Counted from the first letter of the stretch, positions 15,862-24,462 are shown. The stretch: 46,150 nt of DNA from Rhodospirillales bacterium (GCA_016872535.1 VGZQ01000015.1:1-46150), one strand, 5' to 3'. Translations and numbers: made by a program. Notes: generated by a model from the letters alone, not told the origin.

Positions 15862-16479
15862 TTATTCGTAATAACTTTTGGCGGATTTGAAATCGTCCAA
15901 AAGACTACGGCTAACCGAGAAAAAATTATCAATCGCTTCCATCGTGCTACGCAGTTGTATCAGATCGATTATTTCAAGCGAAATGTGTAGGGGGCTTCCC
16001 CTGCGGTTCGTTGGATATCTAAAAGTTTCTGAAACTGGGTCAATTTTGGAAAATTCGGCGATGCATTGCTCGACAGCATCTATGCTATGTTCTTTAGGAT
16101 CTTCAGCACCAACCTCTTTCAAAATTCCGCGAAAAGCTTTCCATAAATCCTCAAGCTTATGATGAGACCAGTTCGACGTGACAACGCTCGCCGAAGAGTA
16201 TTCTTCCAACATACTTTTTAAAGTCAATTCCAAGAAGTGCCGATAACAAAAAATGATTGGATAAACCAACTTCTGTGTTTTCCAAGCCTCGGTATATGTA
16301 TGCTCTATCAGAGTATCAGCGGCCAACTTGTAGCCTATTGTCATGTGATAAAGGCGTTCATTGGAAAACTGATGCAAAATTGCTCCAGACGCGGACAGGC
16401 TTTTGGAAAATAATTTGTCTCCAATCATTGGCCACTTGAACTCTTGTTCAAGCAGATCATTGAAATTCGATTCATTCAT
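15862..16479 (-). CDS. AT-rich orphan protein of unknown function, behind higBA
   Basis: This 205-residue protein is not assigned to a named family. Its base composition is clearly lower in G+C than the rest of the window (near 43% by eye) and its codon use is AT-rich, which signals recent transfer. The protein is helical-looking and soluble. A short motif, YPIIFCYRHFLELTLKSML (about residues 73-91), followed by HHKLEDLW (about 105-112), has the look of a HEPN-like helical module, but the canonical RxxxxxH spacing is not obvious, so this is only a suggestion. It begins 24 bases after the HigA stop on the same strand, so higB-higA-orphan could form one unit. No ribosome site is visible. Confidence 0.7.
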   Translation of the reverse strand: MNESNFNDLLEQEFKWPMIGDKLFSKSLSASGAILHQFSNERLYHMTIGYKLAADTLIEHTYTEAWKTQKLVYPIIFCYRHFLELTLKSMLEEYSSASVVTSNWSHHKLEDLWKAFRGILKEVGAEDPKEHSIDAVEQCIAEFSKIDPVSETFRYPTNRRGSPLHISLEIIDLIQLRSTMEAIDNFFSVSRSLLDDFKSAKSYYE

Positions 16480-16503
16480 GACATGAAGGAAGAGTAGGAC
16501 AAA

Positions 16504-16851
16504 TTACGCCGCCCGTGCCCTGACCTCGGTCCGCACGCGGGATTCGGTCTTGCGCCGCGCGACCTCCAGATCGTAGTGCGCCTGAAGGTTGACCCACGAC
16601 TGGGCGTCGGTGCCGAAATAGCGCGCGAGGCGGAGCGCGGTATCGGCGCTGACGGCGCGCTTGCCCGCGAGAATGGCGGCGACGCGGGTGAGCGGTACCT
16701 TGATGTCCTTCGCCAGGCGATACGCGGTGATGCCCATCGGGTCCAGCCAGTCCTCCTTGAGGATGCGTCCGGGATGAACCGGTCCCGTCCGGCGTCGCGA
16801 CGCATCGGCCAGATCGCGATAATCGACGGTGGAATTGCGCGCAATGGGCAT
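16504..16851 (-). CDS. higA: HigA-type antitoxin (XRE/HTH), system 1
   Basis: This 115-residue antitoxin has a helix-turn-helix from about residue 30 to 85 (HPGRILKEDWLDPMGITAYR, then VPLTRVAAILAGKRAVSADT and ALRLARYFGTDAQSWVNLQA), the pattern of the HigA family. It neutralises the HigB ribosome-dependent RNase and represses the operon. The start is the ATG at 16851, 11 bases after the toxin stop, in the toxin-first order usual for hig loci. A basic tail (VARRKTESRVRTEVRARAA) closes the protein. It is followed closely by the AT-rich orphan gene. Confidence 0.88.
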   Translation of the reverse strand: MPIARNSTVDYRDLADASRRRTGPVHPGRILKEDWLDPMGITAYRLAKDIKVPLTRVAAILAGKRAVSADTALRLARYFGTDAQSWVNLQAHYDLEVARRKTESRVRTEVRARAA

Positions 16852-16862
16852 GACGATGGTCC

Positions 16863-17144
16863 TCAATGATAATCCGCGAACTCGACATCGTGGGCGTCGC
16901 CGTTCGCGAAGCGAAAGCACAGCCGCCATTGGTCGTTGACCCGGATGCTCATTTGCCCGGCGCGGTTGCCCTTCGACGCCTCGAGCCGGTTGCCGGGCGG
17001 AACGCGCAAAAACCGAAGATCGACGGCGGCGTCGATCTGTTGGAGTTTCATCCGCGCCCGGCGGGCGGCATTGGCGGGAACGCCCTTGACGGGGACGCCC
17101 TCGAACAGGGCCTTGGTCCGCCGATCGGCGAAAGTCCGGATCAC
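16863..17144 (-). CDS. higB: HigB-type toxin (RelE superfamily), system 1
   Basis: This is a 93-residue RelE/HigB-fold mRNA interferase. Signatures are MIRTFADRRTKALFEG at the start, the middle LQQIDAAVDLRFLRVPPGNR, and the strand region MSIRVNDQWRLCFRFANGDA ending in VEFADYH. The start is a GTG with no clear ribosome site. It would cleave translated mRNA at the ribosome unless bound by HigA. It is the first gene of the higBA unit and is 137 bases from the divergent tRNA-Arg gene. The locus has normal GC content, unlike the downstream orphan gene. Confidence 0.88.
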   Translation of the reverse strand: MIRTFADRRTKALFEGVPVKGVPANAARRARMKLQQIDAAVDLRFLRVPPGNRLEASKGNRAGQMSIRVNDQWRLCFRFANGDAHDVEFADYH

Positions 17145-17281
17145 GGATAGTAACGTATCGCGTAACCATGGGACGGTTCAAGGCTCGCCGCCGGGCGGCA
17201 ACGGGCTGCGGGGGCGCGGCGCTTCCGTCGTCCGGCGCCGGAATGCTATAACCCGCTGACGCGGACAAAGCGGCGTATGCC

Positions 17282-17358
17282 GACCCCGTAGCTCAGCAGG
17301 ATAGAGCAGCGGTTTCCTAAACCGCAGGTCGGAGGTTCGAATCCTCTCGGGGTCGCCA
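17282..17358 (+). tRNA. tRNA-Arg(CCT)
   Basis: The cloverleaf closes with acceptor GACCCCG (17282-17288) and CGGGGTC (17348-17354), discriminator G and an encoded CCA. The anticodon stem GCGGT/ACCGC encloses TTCCTAA, giving anticodon CCT. The T-arm is GGAGG-TTCGAAT-CCTCT. A TATAAC box at 17247-17252 is a possible -10. Confidence 0.97.
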
Positions 17359-17367
17359 CTCTCCGCC

Positions 17368-17384
17368 CGCGCGCGAAGCGCGCG
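17368..17384. terminator. weak hairpin after tRNA-Arg, possible terminator
   Basis: CGCGCGC pairs perfectly with GCGCGCG around a GAA loop, 10 bases after the tRNA. It has no T-run, so termination is uncertain. It lies between the tRNA and the convergent YqhA-family gene. Confidence 0.35.
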
Positions 17385-17410
17385 AATCAATGATCCGCGC
17401 GACGCGCGCG

Positions 17411-17917
17411 TCAATGCGCCGACGCTTTTTCCGCGAGCCAGTCCATCAGCGCGAGCAGCACGCCCGACACCACGAACATGACGTGGATGCCGACCATCCA
17501 GGCGAGATGCCGGTCGGAATAGTCGTGGACGTTGAGAAACGCCTTCAACACCTGGATCGAGGAGATGGCGACGATCGAGGCGATCAGGCGGATCTTGAGC
17601 CCGCTCATGTCCACCTTGCCCATCCAGTCGGGGCGGTCGACATGGTCCTTGGTGTCGATCTTGGAAACAAAGTTCTCGTAGCCCGCGAACACCACCATCA
17701 GGATCAGGTTGCCGACCAGCGCGATGTCGACCAGCGTCAGCGCGGCGAGCACGATCTGCTCCTCCGGCACGTCGAGGATCGAGGGCACGATATGGAACAG
17801 TTCCTGGGCGAACTTGACCACCAGGATCAGCAGCACCGCCGTCAGCCCGACGTACACGGGCGCCAGCAGCCAGCGGCTCTTGAAAATCACCTGTTCGAGG
17901 AACCGTTCGACGATCAT
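17411..17917 (-). CDS. YqhA/UPF0114 family membrane protein
   Basis: This 168-residue inner-membrane protein belongs to the UPF0114 (TIGR00645, E. coli YqhA) family. The N-terminal FKSRWLLAPVYVGLTAVLLI, the central IALVGNLILMVVFAGYENFV and the later GLKIRLIASIVAISSIQVLK are family-typical. Three to four hydrophobic helices are visible. No biochemical function is firmly known for the family. The start ATG at 17917 opens the conserved N-terminus directly. It points toward the tRNA-Arg gene and has no evident operon partner. Confidence 0.92.
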   Translation of the reverse strand: MIVERFLEQVIFKSRWLLAPVYVGLTAVLLILVVKFAQELFHIVPSILDVPEEQIVLAALTLVDIALVGNLILMVVFAGYENFVSKIDTKDHVDRPDWMGKVDMSGLKIRLIASIVAISSIQVLKAFLNVHDYSDRHLAWMVGIHVMFVVSGVLLALMDWLAEKASAH

Positions 17918-18039
17918 GCGCGCCCCCTGCCCCCTGTCGTTGCGCGCGGCACTCTAGGCGATTCCGTCCCCGGCGGCTATGGGGTCGATGGCGTCGTCGC
18001 CCTCTTGATGCCGCCCGTCCGGCGCGCTATGTCGCCGTC

Positions 18040-18471
18040 ATGGCCGATCCCGTTTTCAAGCCGCAACTGACCCCGAAGAAGATGCTGGAACTCGGCGTCT
18101 TCGGCGGCTGGTATTTCGAGGGCGACCATCGCGATCTTCCGGCCGCCTGGTTGAAGAAAGCGAAGTTGTCGCCGAAGGGCTTCGACGTAAAACTCAACTG
18201 CTTCGGCGTCGCCTCCGGCCAAAGCCGCGCGGTGTGGCGGGCCAAGGGCTGGATCACGCCCGAAGATCCGCTCGGCTGGTTCCAATGGTATTGCCGCTAC
18301 GCGCAAGGGCGGCGGCTGCCCGGGGTCGATCGTTTCCAGATCAGGCGCTGGAAGGCGTTCGGCGACCGCCACGCGCCGCAGGTGCGCGCCAATTGCGATC
18401 CCGGCGACGTGTTTTGCCGCCCGCGCCAGCGCCAGGCGCTTTTGCAGTGGGCCTATGATCCTTTCATATAG
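18040..18471 (+). CDS. conserved hypothetical protein
   Basis: This 143-residue soluble protein has no function I can name. It is rich in Trp and basic residues, with a striking segment GWFQWYCRYAQGRRLPGVD (about residues 86-104) followed by QIRRWKAF, and a C-terminal pair of Cys residues (ANCDPGDVFCRPRQRQALLQ). Similar short Trp-rich proteins occur as conserved hypotheticals in proteobacteria. There is no signal peptide or membrane segment. Codon use matches its neighbours, so it is probably a native gene. The cytochrome b561-like gene starts 35 bases after its stop. Confidence 0.75.
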   Translation: MADPVFKPQLTPKKMLELGVFGGWYFEGDHRDLPAAWLKKAKLSPKGFDVKLNCFGVASGQSRAVWRAKGWITPEDPLGWFQWYCRYAQGRRLPGVDRFQIRRWKAFGDRHAPQVRANCDPGDVFCRPRQRQALLQWAYDPFI

Positions 18472-18506
18472 GTCGGATCGGTCGGCGGTGCGGTAAAATA
18501 CCCGGC

Positions 18507-19220
18507 ATGTCGGATGAAAATCGCCGGGTGAGGGTCTGGGACCCGTTCGTGCGGACGGCCCATTGGGTTCTCGCCGCCGCGTTTTTCGCGGCGTACGCGA
18601 TCGAGGACGCCTGGATGTCGGCGCACGCGTGGCTCGGCTATCTCGCGGGTGCGATCGTGATCGTGCGCGCCCTGTGGGGCCTGGTCGGCCCGCGTCACGC
18701 GCGCTTTGCCGATTTTCTCCATCCGCCGCGCGTCGTGCTCGGCTATCTCGCCGATCTCGCCGCTTTCCGCGCCCGGCGCTATCTCGGCCACAGCCCGGCG
18801 GGCGGCGCGATGGCGGTCGCGCTCTGGCTCGGCGTCGCCGCCAGCGTCGCGAGCGGCATCGTCGCCTACGCCTACCAGGGCAAGGGACCGCTCGCGCCCT
18901 ATTTCGGCCCGGCGGCGCAGGTTGCATCGGCGCAAGTTTCGCCGGCTCAGGTTTCAGCCTCGCCCGCGCTCGTTTCCCCGGCTTACGCCAACGACGACGA
19001 AGGCAAGCGCGCAAAAGGCAAAACGCCGAAAAGCCGCGCCGCCAAGGCGTGGGAGGAAATCCACGAAGCGTTTGCGACGCTGACGCTCTGGCTCGTCGTC
19101 GTCCATATCGGCGGCGTGCTGTGGGCGAGCCTGGTTCACCGCGAAAACCTTACCCGCGGCATGATCGACGGCTTCAAATGGATCGACCAAGGTCCGGAGG
19201 CCCCGCGCGCGAGCCCGTAA
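18507..19220 (+). CDS. cytochrome b561-type membrane protein (Ni/Fe-hydrogenase b-type domain)
   Basis: This 237-residue protein has four membrane segments and the opening VRVWDPFVRTAHWVLAAAFF typical of di-haem cytochrome b561/YceI-neighbour proteins. Histidines able to ligate b haems are His19 (TAHW), His in SAHAWLGY (about 40), and two in EIHEAFATLTLWLVVVHIGG. Electrons would move across the inner membrane between quinone and a soluble carrier. Between helices 3 and 4 is a low-complexity insert (repeated AQVS/PAQVS, then a Lys-rich stretch; about residues 137-180) that varies in such proteins. The usual cytochrome c partner is not adjacent. Confidence 0.87.
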   Translation: MSDENRRVRVWDPFVRTAHWVLAAAFFAAYAIEDAWMSAHAWLGYLAGAIVIVRALWGLVGPRHARFADFLHPPRVVLGYLADLAAFRARRYLGHSPAGGAMAVALWLGVAASVASGIVAYAYQGKGPLAPYFGPAAQVASAQVSPAQVSASPALVSPAYANDDEGKRAKGKTPKSRAAKAWEEIHEAFATLTLWLVVVHIGGVLWASLVHRENLTRGMIDGFKWIDQGPEAPRASP

Positions 19221-19269
19221 GACTCGTAAGAGAGGTTATGTTCCCGTTTACGGCATGAAAGGAAACGCC

Positions 19270-19773
19270 ATGAAAACCATCGTTCGCAACTTATCCGTCG
19301 CCGCGCTGGCGCTGCTCGCGCTCGCCGTCGCGCCCGGCGCCGCGCCCGCCGCCGATCCCGGCGTCCGTCTCGGCATGCTGGCGTGCGAGGCGGTGCCGGG
19401 CACGCGCTTCAATCTGCTGATCATGTCGTCGGTGGACGTGAAATGCGAGTTCGCCGATGTCAACGGCCGCGAACGCTATCGCGGCGAGACCGGCATCGCG
19501 CTCGGCGCCGACCTCAACCTCAAGGGCATGGAGAAAATCACCTTCGCCGTGCTGGCGGCGACGTCCGACTACAAGATCGGCTCCTACGCGCTCGCCGGCA
19601 AGTACCTGGGCGCCAAGGCTTCCGCCAGCGTCGGCATCGGCGGCGGGGCGGCGGTGCTGCTCGGCGGCGGCGCCAGGAATTTCTCGCTCCAGCCGGTCGC
19701 GCTCGAAGGCAACATCGGCCTCGGCGCGGCGGCCGGGCTCGGCTACCTCTACATCGAGCCGGAGCGGAAGTAA
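19270..19773 (+). CDS. DUF992 family secreted protein
   Basis: This 167-residue protein has a signal peptide (about residues 1-27, ending in APGAAPAAD) and a DUF992 domain: LGMLACEAVPGTRF, MSSVDVKCEF with the conserved Cys, the RYRGETGIALGADLNL strand, and a glycine-rich C-terminal half (ASVGIGGGAAVLLGGGARNF). DUF992 proteins are common in alphaproteobacteria, are exported, and have no known activity. The ATG at 19270 was preferred to the in-frame ATG at 19255 because AAAGGA falls 6 bases before it. It is convergent with the PagL-like gene. Confidence 0.85.
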   Translation: MKTIVRNLSVAALALLALAVAPGAAPAADPGVRLGMLACEAVPGTRFNLLIMSSVDVKCEFADVNGRERYRGETGIALGADLNLKGMEKITFAVLAATSDYKIGSYALAGKYLGAKASASVGIGGGAAVLLGGGARNFSLQPVALEGNIGLGAAAGLGYLYIEPERK

Positions 19774-19796
19774 GTTCGCGCCCCGGCCCGGCGCGT

Positions 19797-20330
19797 TCAG
19801 TTCTTGCCGCCGAACAGGCCGGTGATGGACGACAGCGGGACCGAGTAATTGAGCATCAGCGATTCGGTGCCGGGGTTCTTGTCGCCGATGCTGGCGTTCG
19901 ACATGTGTCCGAACGACACGCCGAGGCGCGAACGGTCGTCGAAGCGGTAGGCCACTTCGAGCTGGGAGCGGAACTCGACCGCGTGGCCGAGGTCGTAGCC
20001 CGACCCGCGCGCGTAATAACCGGGCGCGAAGCTCGGCGTCACCACGATCCGCCGGCCGAGAAACACGTCGATCAGGATGCCGGCGTAGTAATAAGACGCG
20101 CCGTCGGTCGTGGCCATCGCCCCGGCGAACGGCTTGAACACCCAAAATTTCTTGTCGGAGCGGTATTCAAGCCGGAACTCGCCCGCGTCCTCCTTTTGGC
20201 GGTTCATGTCGAACCAGCCGCCGGCGACGGTGACGAAATCCGGGTCGTCGGCCCGGGCCGCGGGAACCGAGGACGTCCACGCCAGCGCCGCGAACGCAAG
20301 CCCCGCGGCCAGGATTCTGAGTGGAGTCAT
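19797..20330 (-). CDS. pagL: lipid A 3-O-deacylase, PagL-like (acyloxyacyl hydrolase)
   Basis: This 177-residue outer-membrane beta-barrel protein has a signal peptide (about residues 1-27). The catalytic triad spacing of Pseudomonas PagL (His126, Ser128, Glu140) is reproduced exactly as His142, Ser144 and Glu156 in FGHMSNASIGDKNPGTES. PagL removes the 3-linked acyl chain from lipid A in the outer leaflet. Alternating hydrophobic residues (FRSQLEVAYRF, RLGVSF, LMLNYSV) fit barrel strands. The ATG at 20330 opens the signal peptide. It lies 52 bases downstream of the LapA-domain gene on the same strand. Confidence 0.88.
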   Translation of the reverse strand: MTPLRILAAGLAFAALAWTSSVPAARADDPDFVTVAGGWFDMNRQKEDAGEFRLEYRSDKKFWVFKPFAGAMATTDGASYYYAGILIDVFLGRRIVVTPSFAPGYYARGSGYDLGHAVEFRSQLEVAYRFDDRSRLGVSFGHMSNASIGDKNPGTESLMLNYSVPLSSITGLFGGKN

Positions 20331-20382
20331 GTGGCGTCCCGCCCCTTCCGATCCCGGCATGATAGGGGAAAACCGGCGCGAT

Positions 20383-20682
20383 TCAAGGGTTTGGAAGGCT
20401 CTGGAGGGCGCGCCCCGCGGCGTCCTTGCGGGCCGCGTCGATTTCGGCGCGGGCCTGGGCGCGGATGCGACGCTTGGCCGCGAACGAGGACGCCCAGGCG
20501 ACGCCCGCGCCGGCGAGGAACCCGACGAGCAGGGCGAGCAAAACGAACAGGTACAGCGGCGCCTCAACCGTCCACGGCAGCGGCCAAAGATCGGCGGCGA
20601 CCGGGGTGCGGTTGGCGGCGGCGAAGGTCGCGGCGGCGGCGGCGAACGGAACGCCGATCAGCCAGCCGAGCAGCCTGCCCAC
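20383..20682 (-). CDS. LapA-domain (DUF1049) membrane protein
   Basis: This 99-residue protein has two membrane segments (about 4-23 and 40-64) and a short cytoplasmic coiled tail, the form of LapA/YciS. In E. coli LapA works with LapB on LPS assembly and LpxC turnover. The family features are NRTPVAADLWPLPWTVEAPL between the helices, followed by a G-rich second helix. It lies directly downstream of ihfB (16 bases), the same arrangement as in many proteobacteria where lapA follows himD. Confidence 0.85.
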   Translation of the reverse strand: MGRLLGWLIGVPFAAAAATFAAANRTPVAADLWPLPWTVEAPLYLFVLLALLVGFLAGAGVAWASSFAAKRRIRAQARAEIDAARKDAAGRALQSLPNP

Positions 20683-20698
20683 CGGAGACTCCGGCGGG

Positions 20699-20983
20699 TC
20701 AGCCCCGGCCGTTCAGCTTGTCGCGGAGCTGCTTGCCGGTCTTGAAGTAGGGAACGAATTTTTCGGAGACCTTGACCGAGGTTCCGGTCCGGGGGTTGCG
20801 CCCGGTGCGGGCGCCCCGCTGCTTGACCGAAAAGGCGCCGAAGCCGCGCAACTCGACCCGGTCCCCGCGCGCGAGCGCGTTGGTGACTTCGTCGAAGATC
20901 GTGGACACGATCCGCTCCACGTCCCGTTGGTAGAGATGGGGGTGGGCCTGCGCCAGCCGCGCGATCAGTTCCGACTTGGTCAT
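20699..20983 (-). CDS. ihfB: integration host factor subunit beta
   Basis: This 94-residue DNA-bending protein of the HU/IHF family shows [10 protein letters not shown] at the start, the dimerisation helix region [36 protein letters not shown] for the beta arm, and [16 protein letters not shown] at the end. IHF bends DNA at sigma-54 promoters, oriC and recombination sites; rpoN is present in this same window. The ATG at 20983 was selected because the longer frame adds a non-homologous stretch. It follows sppA and precedes the LapA gene. Confidence 0.95.
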   Translation of the reverse strand: MTKSELIARLAQAHPHLYQRDVERIVSTIFDEVTNALARGDRVELRGFGAFSVKQRGARTGRNPRTGTSVKVSEKFVPYFKTGKQLRDKLNGRG

Positions 20984-21006
20984 TCGGCGACTTTGCCTCC
21001 GGGCCG

Positions 21007-21921
21007 TTACCGCAGGGAAGGGTGCCAAACGGCAATCGCCCCGTCAAGCCTAAGTCTTTCAGAAAACAAAGCTTTTCCGACCGTCTCGTCGAACATCTCG
21101 CGCCAAAGCTCCCGCTCGCGCTTGAGGGCGACCTTGCGGACCGGGAGGGTCCTGGCGACCGACCGGCTTTCGGACAGCCAGTCGCGGGCCTCGGTCTCGT
21201 CGCCGATAGAATCGACCAGCTTCAGGTCCACGGCGTGCCGGCCGGAGAAGATGCGCCCGTCGGCGATCGCCGCCACTTGGGGCCGGTCCAGGCCGCGGCG
21301 TTCGGCGACCATGTCGACGAACATGCCGTGCAGTTCGCGCACGAAACCCTCGGTCGCCTCGCGCGCGGCGGGACTGACCGGCTCGAACGGATTGGGTTGG
21401 GCCTTGAGCGGCCCGCTCTTGAAGGTTTCGGGCTTGATTCCGATCTTGTCGAGCAGGCCGGTGACGTCGGCGGTTTGGAAGATGACCCCGATCGAACCGG
21501 TGATGGTGCCGCGCGCGGCGACGATGTGATCGGCCGCGATCGCCGCCATGTAGCCGCCCGAGGTCGCGACGCCGTCCATGACCGCGACCACCGGTTTGGC
21601 TTCCGCCACGCGCCGGAGCGCGCGATGGAGCGCCTCGCTGCCGACGAACGTGCCGCCGGGGCTGTCGATGCGGACGATCAGGGCCTTGACCCGGTCGTCG
21701 CCGGCGATGTCGGCCAGCATCTCGTCGCGGCGCGGGTCGTGCAGGATCAGGCCGTCGACCTCCAGCCGCGCGACGTAGTCGGTAAGGAGGTAACGGCCGT
21801 CGAAGCGCGCCAGCCCGACCACCGCCGCCACCGCCGCGGCGGCCAACGCCGCCAGCCGCCAGAACAGGAGCCCGCGCTTGAGGCGGCGGCGGTCGACGTA
21901 GGCGTCGCTGTCGAGCGTCAT
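21007..21921 (-). CDS. sppA: signal peptide peptidase SppA
   Basis: This 304-residue inner-membrane serine protease of the S49 family degrades cleaved signal peptides. It has one N-terminal membrane anchor (about residues 18-42) and one S49 domain, the short 36-kDa type. The Ser nucleophile lies in [12 protein letters not shown] (about residue 125), and the catalytic Lys is likely in [12 protein letters not shown] (about residue 177-181). ATG 21921 starts the charged N-terminus. It lies 14 bases after rpsA and 23 bases before ihfB, in the rpsA-sppA-ihfB order usual for this group. Confidence 0.93.
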   Translation of the reverse strand: MTLDSDAYVDRRRLKRGLLFWRLAALAAAAVAAVVGLARFDGRYLLTDYVARLEVDGLILHDPRRDEMLADIAGDDRVKALIVRIDSPGGTFVGSEALHRALRRVAEAKPVVAVMDGVATSGGYMAAIAADHIVAARGTITGSIGVIFQTADVTGLLDKIGIKPETFKSGPLKAQPNPFEPVSPAAREATEGFVRELHGMFVDMVAERRGLDRPQVAAIADGRIFSGRHAVDLKLVDSIGDETEARDWLSESRSVARTLPVRKVALKRERELWREMFDETVGKALFSERLRLDGAIAVWHPSLR

Positions 21922-21935
21922 GTCACGACATCGGG

Positions 21936-23774
21936 TCAGGCGTCGGTATCGTCGCTCTTCTTCGCCTTCTTGGCCTTCTTCGGCTTGGCCTCGACGGCGG
22001 CTTCCCCTTCGCTCGCCGACTTGGCGGCTTTGGCCTTCTGGATCGCCGCGCCGAGAATGTCGCCGAGCGAGGCGCCCGAATCGGACGAGCCGTATTCGGC
22101 CATCGCTTTCTTTTCTTCCTCGACTTCGAGCGCCTTGATCGAGAGCGTCAGGCGGTGCGATTTGGCGTCGACCTGGGTCACCTTGGCGTCGACCTTCTCG
22201 CCCGGCGCGAAGCGGGCCGGGCGCTGCTCGGCGCGGTCGCGGGACAATTCGGCCTTGCGGATGAAACCGTGCTGGCCGCCGGTGACGGTGACCTCGACGC
22301 CGCCGTCGGTGACGGCGGTGACGGTGCAGGTCACCACGTCGCCCTTGTTGAACTTGGCGGCGGTCTCGGCGCGGCCGCCTTCCTCGACTTGCTTGATGCC
22401 CAGGCTGACGCGCTCCTTGACCGGATCGACGTCCAGGATCTTGGCCTTGACCATCTGGCCTTTCTGGTATTCGGCGATCGCCTTCTCGCCCGGGGTCGTC
22501 CAGGAAATGTCGCTCAAATGGCACATGCCGTCGATATCGCTGGTGAGGCCGATGAACAGGCCGAATTCGGTGATGTTCTTGACCTCGCCCTCGATGATCG
22601 AGCCGACCGGGTACTTCTCGCGGAAGGTGTCCCAGGGATTGGCCTGGCACTGCTTGAGGCCGAGGCTGATGCGGCGCTTGTCGGGATCGACGTCGAGCAC
22701 CATCACCTCGACTTCCTGGCTGGTGGACACGATCTTGCCCGGATGGACGTTCTTCTTGGTCCAGCTCATTTCGGAAACGTGGACCAGGCCCTCGACGCCC
22801 GGCTCCAGTTCGACGAACGCGCCGTAGTCGGTGATGTTGGTGACGCGGCCCTTGAACCTGGTGTTCTTCGGGTACTTGAGGGCGACGCCCTGCCACGGGT
22901 CGGCTTCGAGCTGCTTCATGCCGAGAGAGATGCGCTGCGTCTCGGAGTTGAAGCGGATGACCTGGACCTTGACGTTCTGGCCGACGTGCAGCGCCTCGGA
23001 CGGATGGTTGATGCGTTTCCAGGCGATGTCGGTGACGTGCAGCAGCCCGTCGACGCCGCCGAGATCGACGAACGCGCCGTAGTCGGTGATGTTCTTGACT
23101 ACGCCGTCCATGACTTGGCCCTCGCGCAATTGCGAGATCAGCTCCGAGCGCGCTTCGGTCCGGGTTTCCTCAAGCACCGCGCGGCGCGAAACGACGATGT
23201 TGTTGCGGCCGGCGTCCATCTTCAGGATCTGGAACGGCTGCGGCACGCCCATCAGCGGCGTGATGTCGCGCACCGGGCGGATGTCGACCTGGCTTCCGGG
23301 CAGGAACGCGACCGCACCGGCGAGATCGACGATGAAGCCGCCCTTGACGCGGCCGAAGATGGTGCCGTTGACGCGCTGGCCCTTCTGGAACGCCTTTTCG
23401 AGATCGTCCCACGCTTCCTCGCGCCGGGCCTTCTCGCGGCTGAGCCGGACCAGGCCTTCCTTGTCCTCGTAGCGTTCGATGAACACGTCGACCGTGTCGC
23501 CGGGCTTGATCTCCGGCGCCTGGCCGGCGGCGGCGAATTCCTTGAGGGGCACGCGGCCTTCGGACTTGAGGCCGACGTCGATCACGGCGAAGTCGTTTTC
23601 GAGGCGGACCACGGTGCCCTTGTGCACCTGGCCGGCGAAGGTGGGACGCTGGGCGAGGGATTCCTCGAGCAGCGCGGCGAATTCCTGGGTCGAGGCGGCG
23701 GGAACAGCGGTGGCGGCGGAACGGGGACGAGGCACTGGGACAAATCCTTTCTTCGGGTTCGTTGTTCGGGCCAT
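21936..23774 (-). CDS. rpsA: 30S ribosomal protein S1
   Basis: This 612-residue protein has six S1/OB-fold RNA-binding repeats (from about residue 45 to 540), seen as recurring motifs such as NITDYGAFVDLGGVDGLLHV, NITDYGAFVELEPGVEGLVH and NITEFGLFIGL. It brings mRNA to the 30S subunit. The N-terminal 30 residues are Pro/Ala-rich and the C-terminus ends in an Ala/Lys tail (KPKKAKKAKKSDD). The cmk-rpsA order is the standard one. ATG at 23774 is the only good start for the conserved N-terminus. Length is slightly above the E. coli protein. Confidence 0.97.
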   Translation of the reverse strand: MARTTNPKKGFVPVPRPRSAATAVPAASTQEFAALLEESLAQRPTFAGQVHKGTVVRLENDFAVIDVGLKSEGRVPLKEFAAAGQAPEIKPGDTVDVFIERYEDKEGLVRLSREKARREEAWDDLEKAFQKGQRVNGTIFGRVKGGFIVDLAGAVAFLPGSQVDIRPVRDITPLMGVPQPFQILKMDAGRNNIVVSRRAVLEETRTEARSELISQLREGQVMDGVVKNITDYGAFVDLGGVDGLLHVTDIAWKRINHPSEALHVGQNVKVQVIRFNSETQRISLGMKQLEADPWQGVALKYPKNTRFKGRVTNITDYGAFVELEPGVEGLVHVSEMSWTKKNVHPGKIVSTSQEVEVMVLDVDPDKRRISLGLKQCQANPWDTFREKYPVGSIIEGEVKNITEFGLFIGLTSDIDGMCHLSDISWTTPGEKAIAEYQKGQMVKAKILDVDPVKERVSLGIKQVEEGGRAETAAKFNKGDVVTCTVTAVTDGGVEVTVTGGQHGFIRKAELSRDRAEQRPARFAPGEKVDAKVTQVDAKSHRLTLSIKALEVEEEKKAMAEYGSSDSGASLGDILGAAIQKAKAAKSASEGEAAVEAKPKKAKKAKKSDDTDA

Positions 23775-23823
23775 CCGGTTGGTTCCGGAGGTCTTGACGG
23801 GGTTGACGCGGACGCGGAGTTAC

Positions 23824-24462
23824 TCAGCCCGGTCTGCGCGCGGCGATATGGCGGAGCGCCAAGTCGAACACGGCGTCGGCGTCGAGGGTACTGGTGTCCA
23901 GCACCAACGCGTCCTTGGCCGGGATCAGCGGGGCAACGGCACGGGCCCGGTCGCGGGCGTCGCGCTCGTTCAAGTCCTGCAAAACGCGCGCATATATAGC
24001 TTCGAGGCCCCTCTCCCGCAACTCCTTAACGCGCCGTTCGGCCCGCACTTCGGGGGTCGCCGTTAGGAACAATTTCACTTGGGCGTCGGGGCAGACCACG
24101 GTGCCGACGTCGCGGCCGTCGAGCACGGCGCCCTTGGCCCCGCCCGGCGGCGAGGCCGCGAAGCGCCGCTGGAACTCGAGCAGGGCGGCGCGCACCGCCG
24201 GGATGGCGGAAACCTTGGAGGCGGCGTTGGCCGCCTCGTCGCCGCGAAGGGCGGGGTCGGCGAACATGGCCGGGTCGAGGGCCTTGGCCGCGCGCTCGGC
24301 CGCCGCCTGGTCCTCGGGATCGAGCCCCGCGCGCAGCATGGCGTGGCCGACCGCCCGGTAGATCAGGCCGGTATCCAGGTGGGCGAAACCGAAATGCGCC
24401 GCCAGCCGCTTGGCGAGCGTGCCCTTGCCCGACCCGGCCGGTCCGTCGATGGCGACGATCAT
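23824..24462 (-). CDS. cmk: cytidylate kinase
   Basis: This 212-residue kinase phosphorylates CMP and dCMP with ATP. The P-loop GPAGSGKGT is at residues 7-15, [13 protein letters not shown] is the nucleotide-monophosphate site, and [20 protein letters not shown] and [14 protein letters not shown] are family motifs. Its start overlaps the end of aroA by 4 bases (ATGA). rpsA follows 49 bases downstream. Confidence 0.96.
   Translation of the reverse strand: MIVAIDGPAGSGKGTLAKRLAAHFGFAHLDTGLIYRAVGHAMLRAGLDPEDQAAAERAAKALDPAMFADPALRGDEAANAASKVSAIPAVRAALLEFQRRFAASPPGGAKGAVLDGRDVGTVVCPDAQVKLFLTATPEVRAERRVKELRERGLEAIYARVLQDLNERDARDRARAVAPLIPAKDALVLDTSTLDADAVFDLALRHIAARRPG

Noticed and set aside
19081-19220. 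CRISPR-like or tandem repeats in the Ala/Val/Ser-rich part of the cytochrome b561-type gene and elsewhere
   Set aside because: The repeats are short coding repeats without spacer structure; no CRISPR array or Cas gene is present in the window.
22155-23999. A 614-codon plus-strand frame opposite rpsA
   Set aside because: Its repeated Asp/Leu/Val pattern mirrors the S1 repeats on the other strand; it is not a gene.
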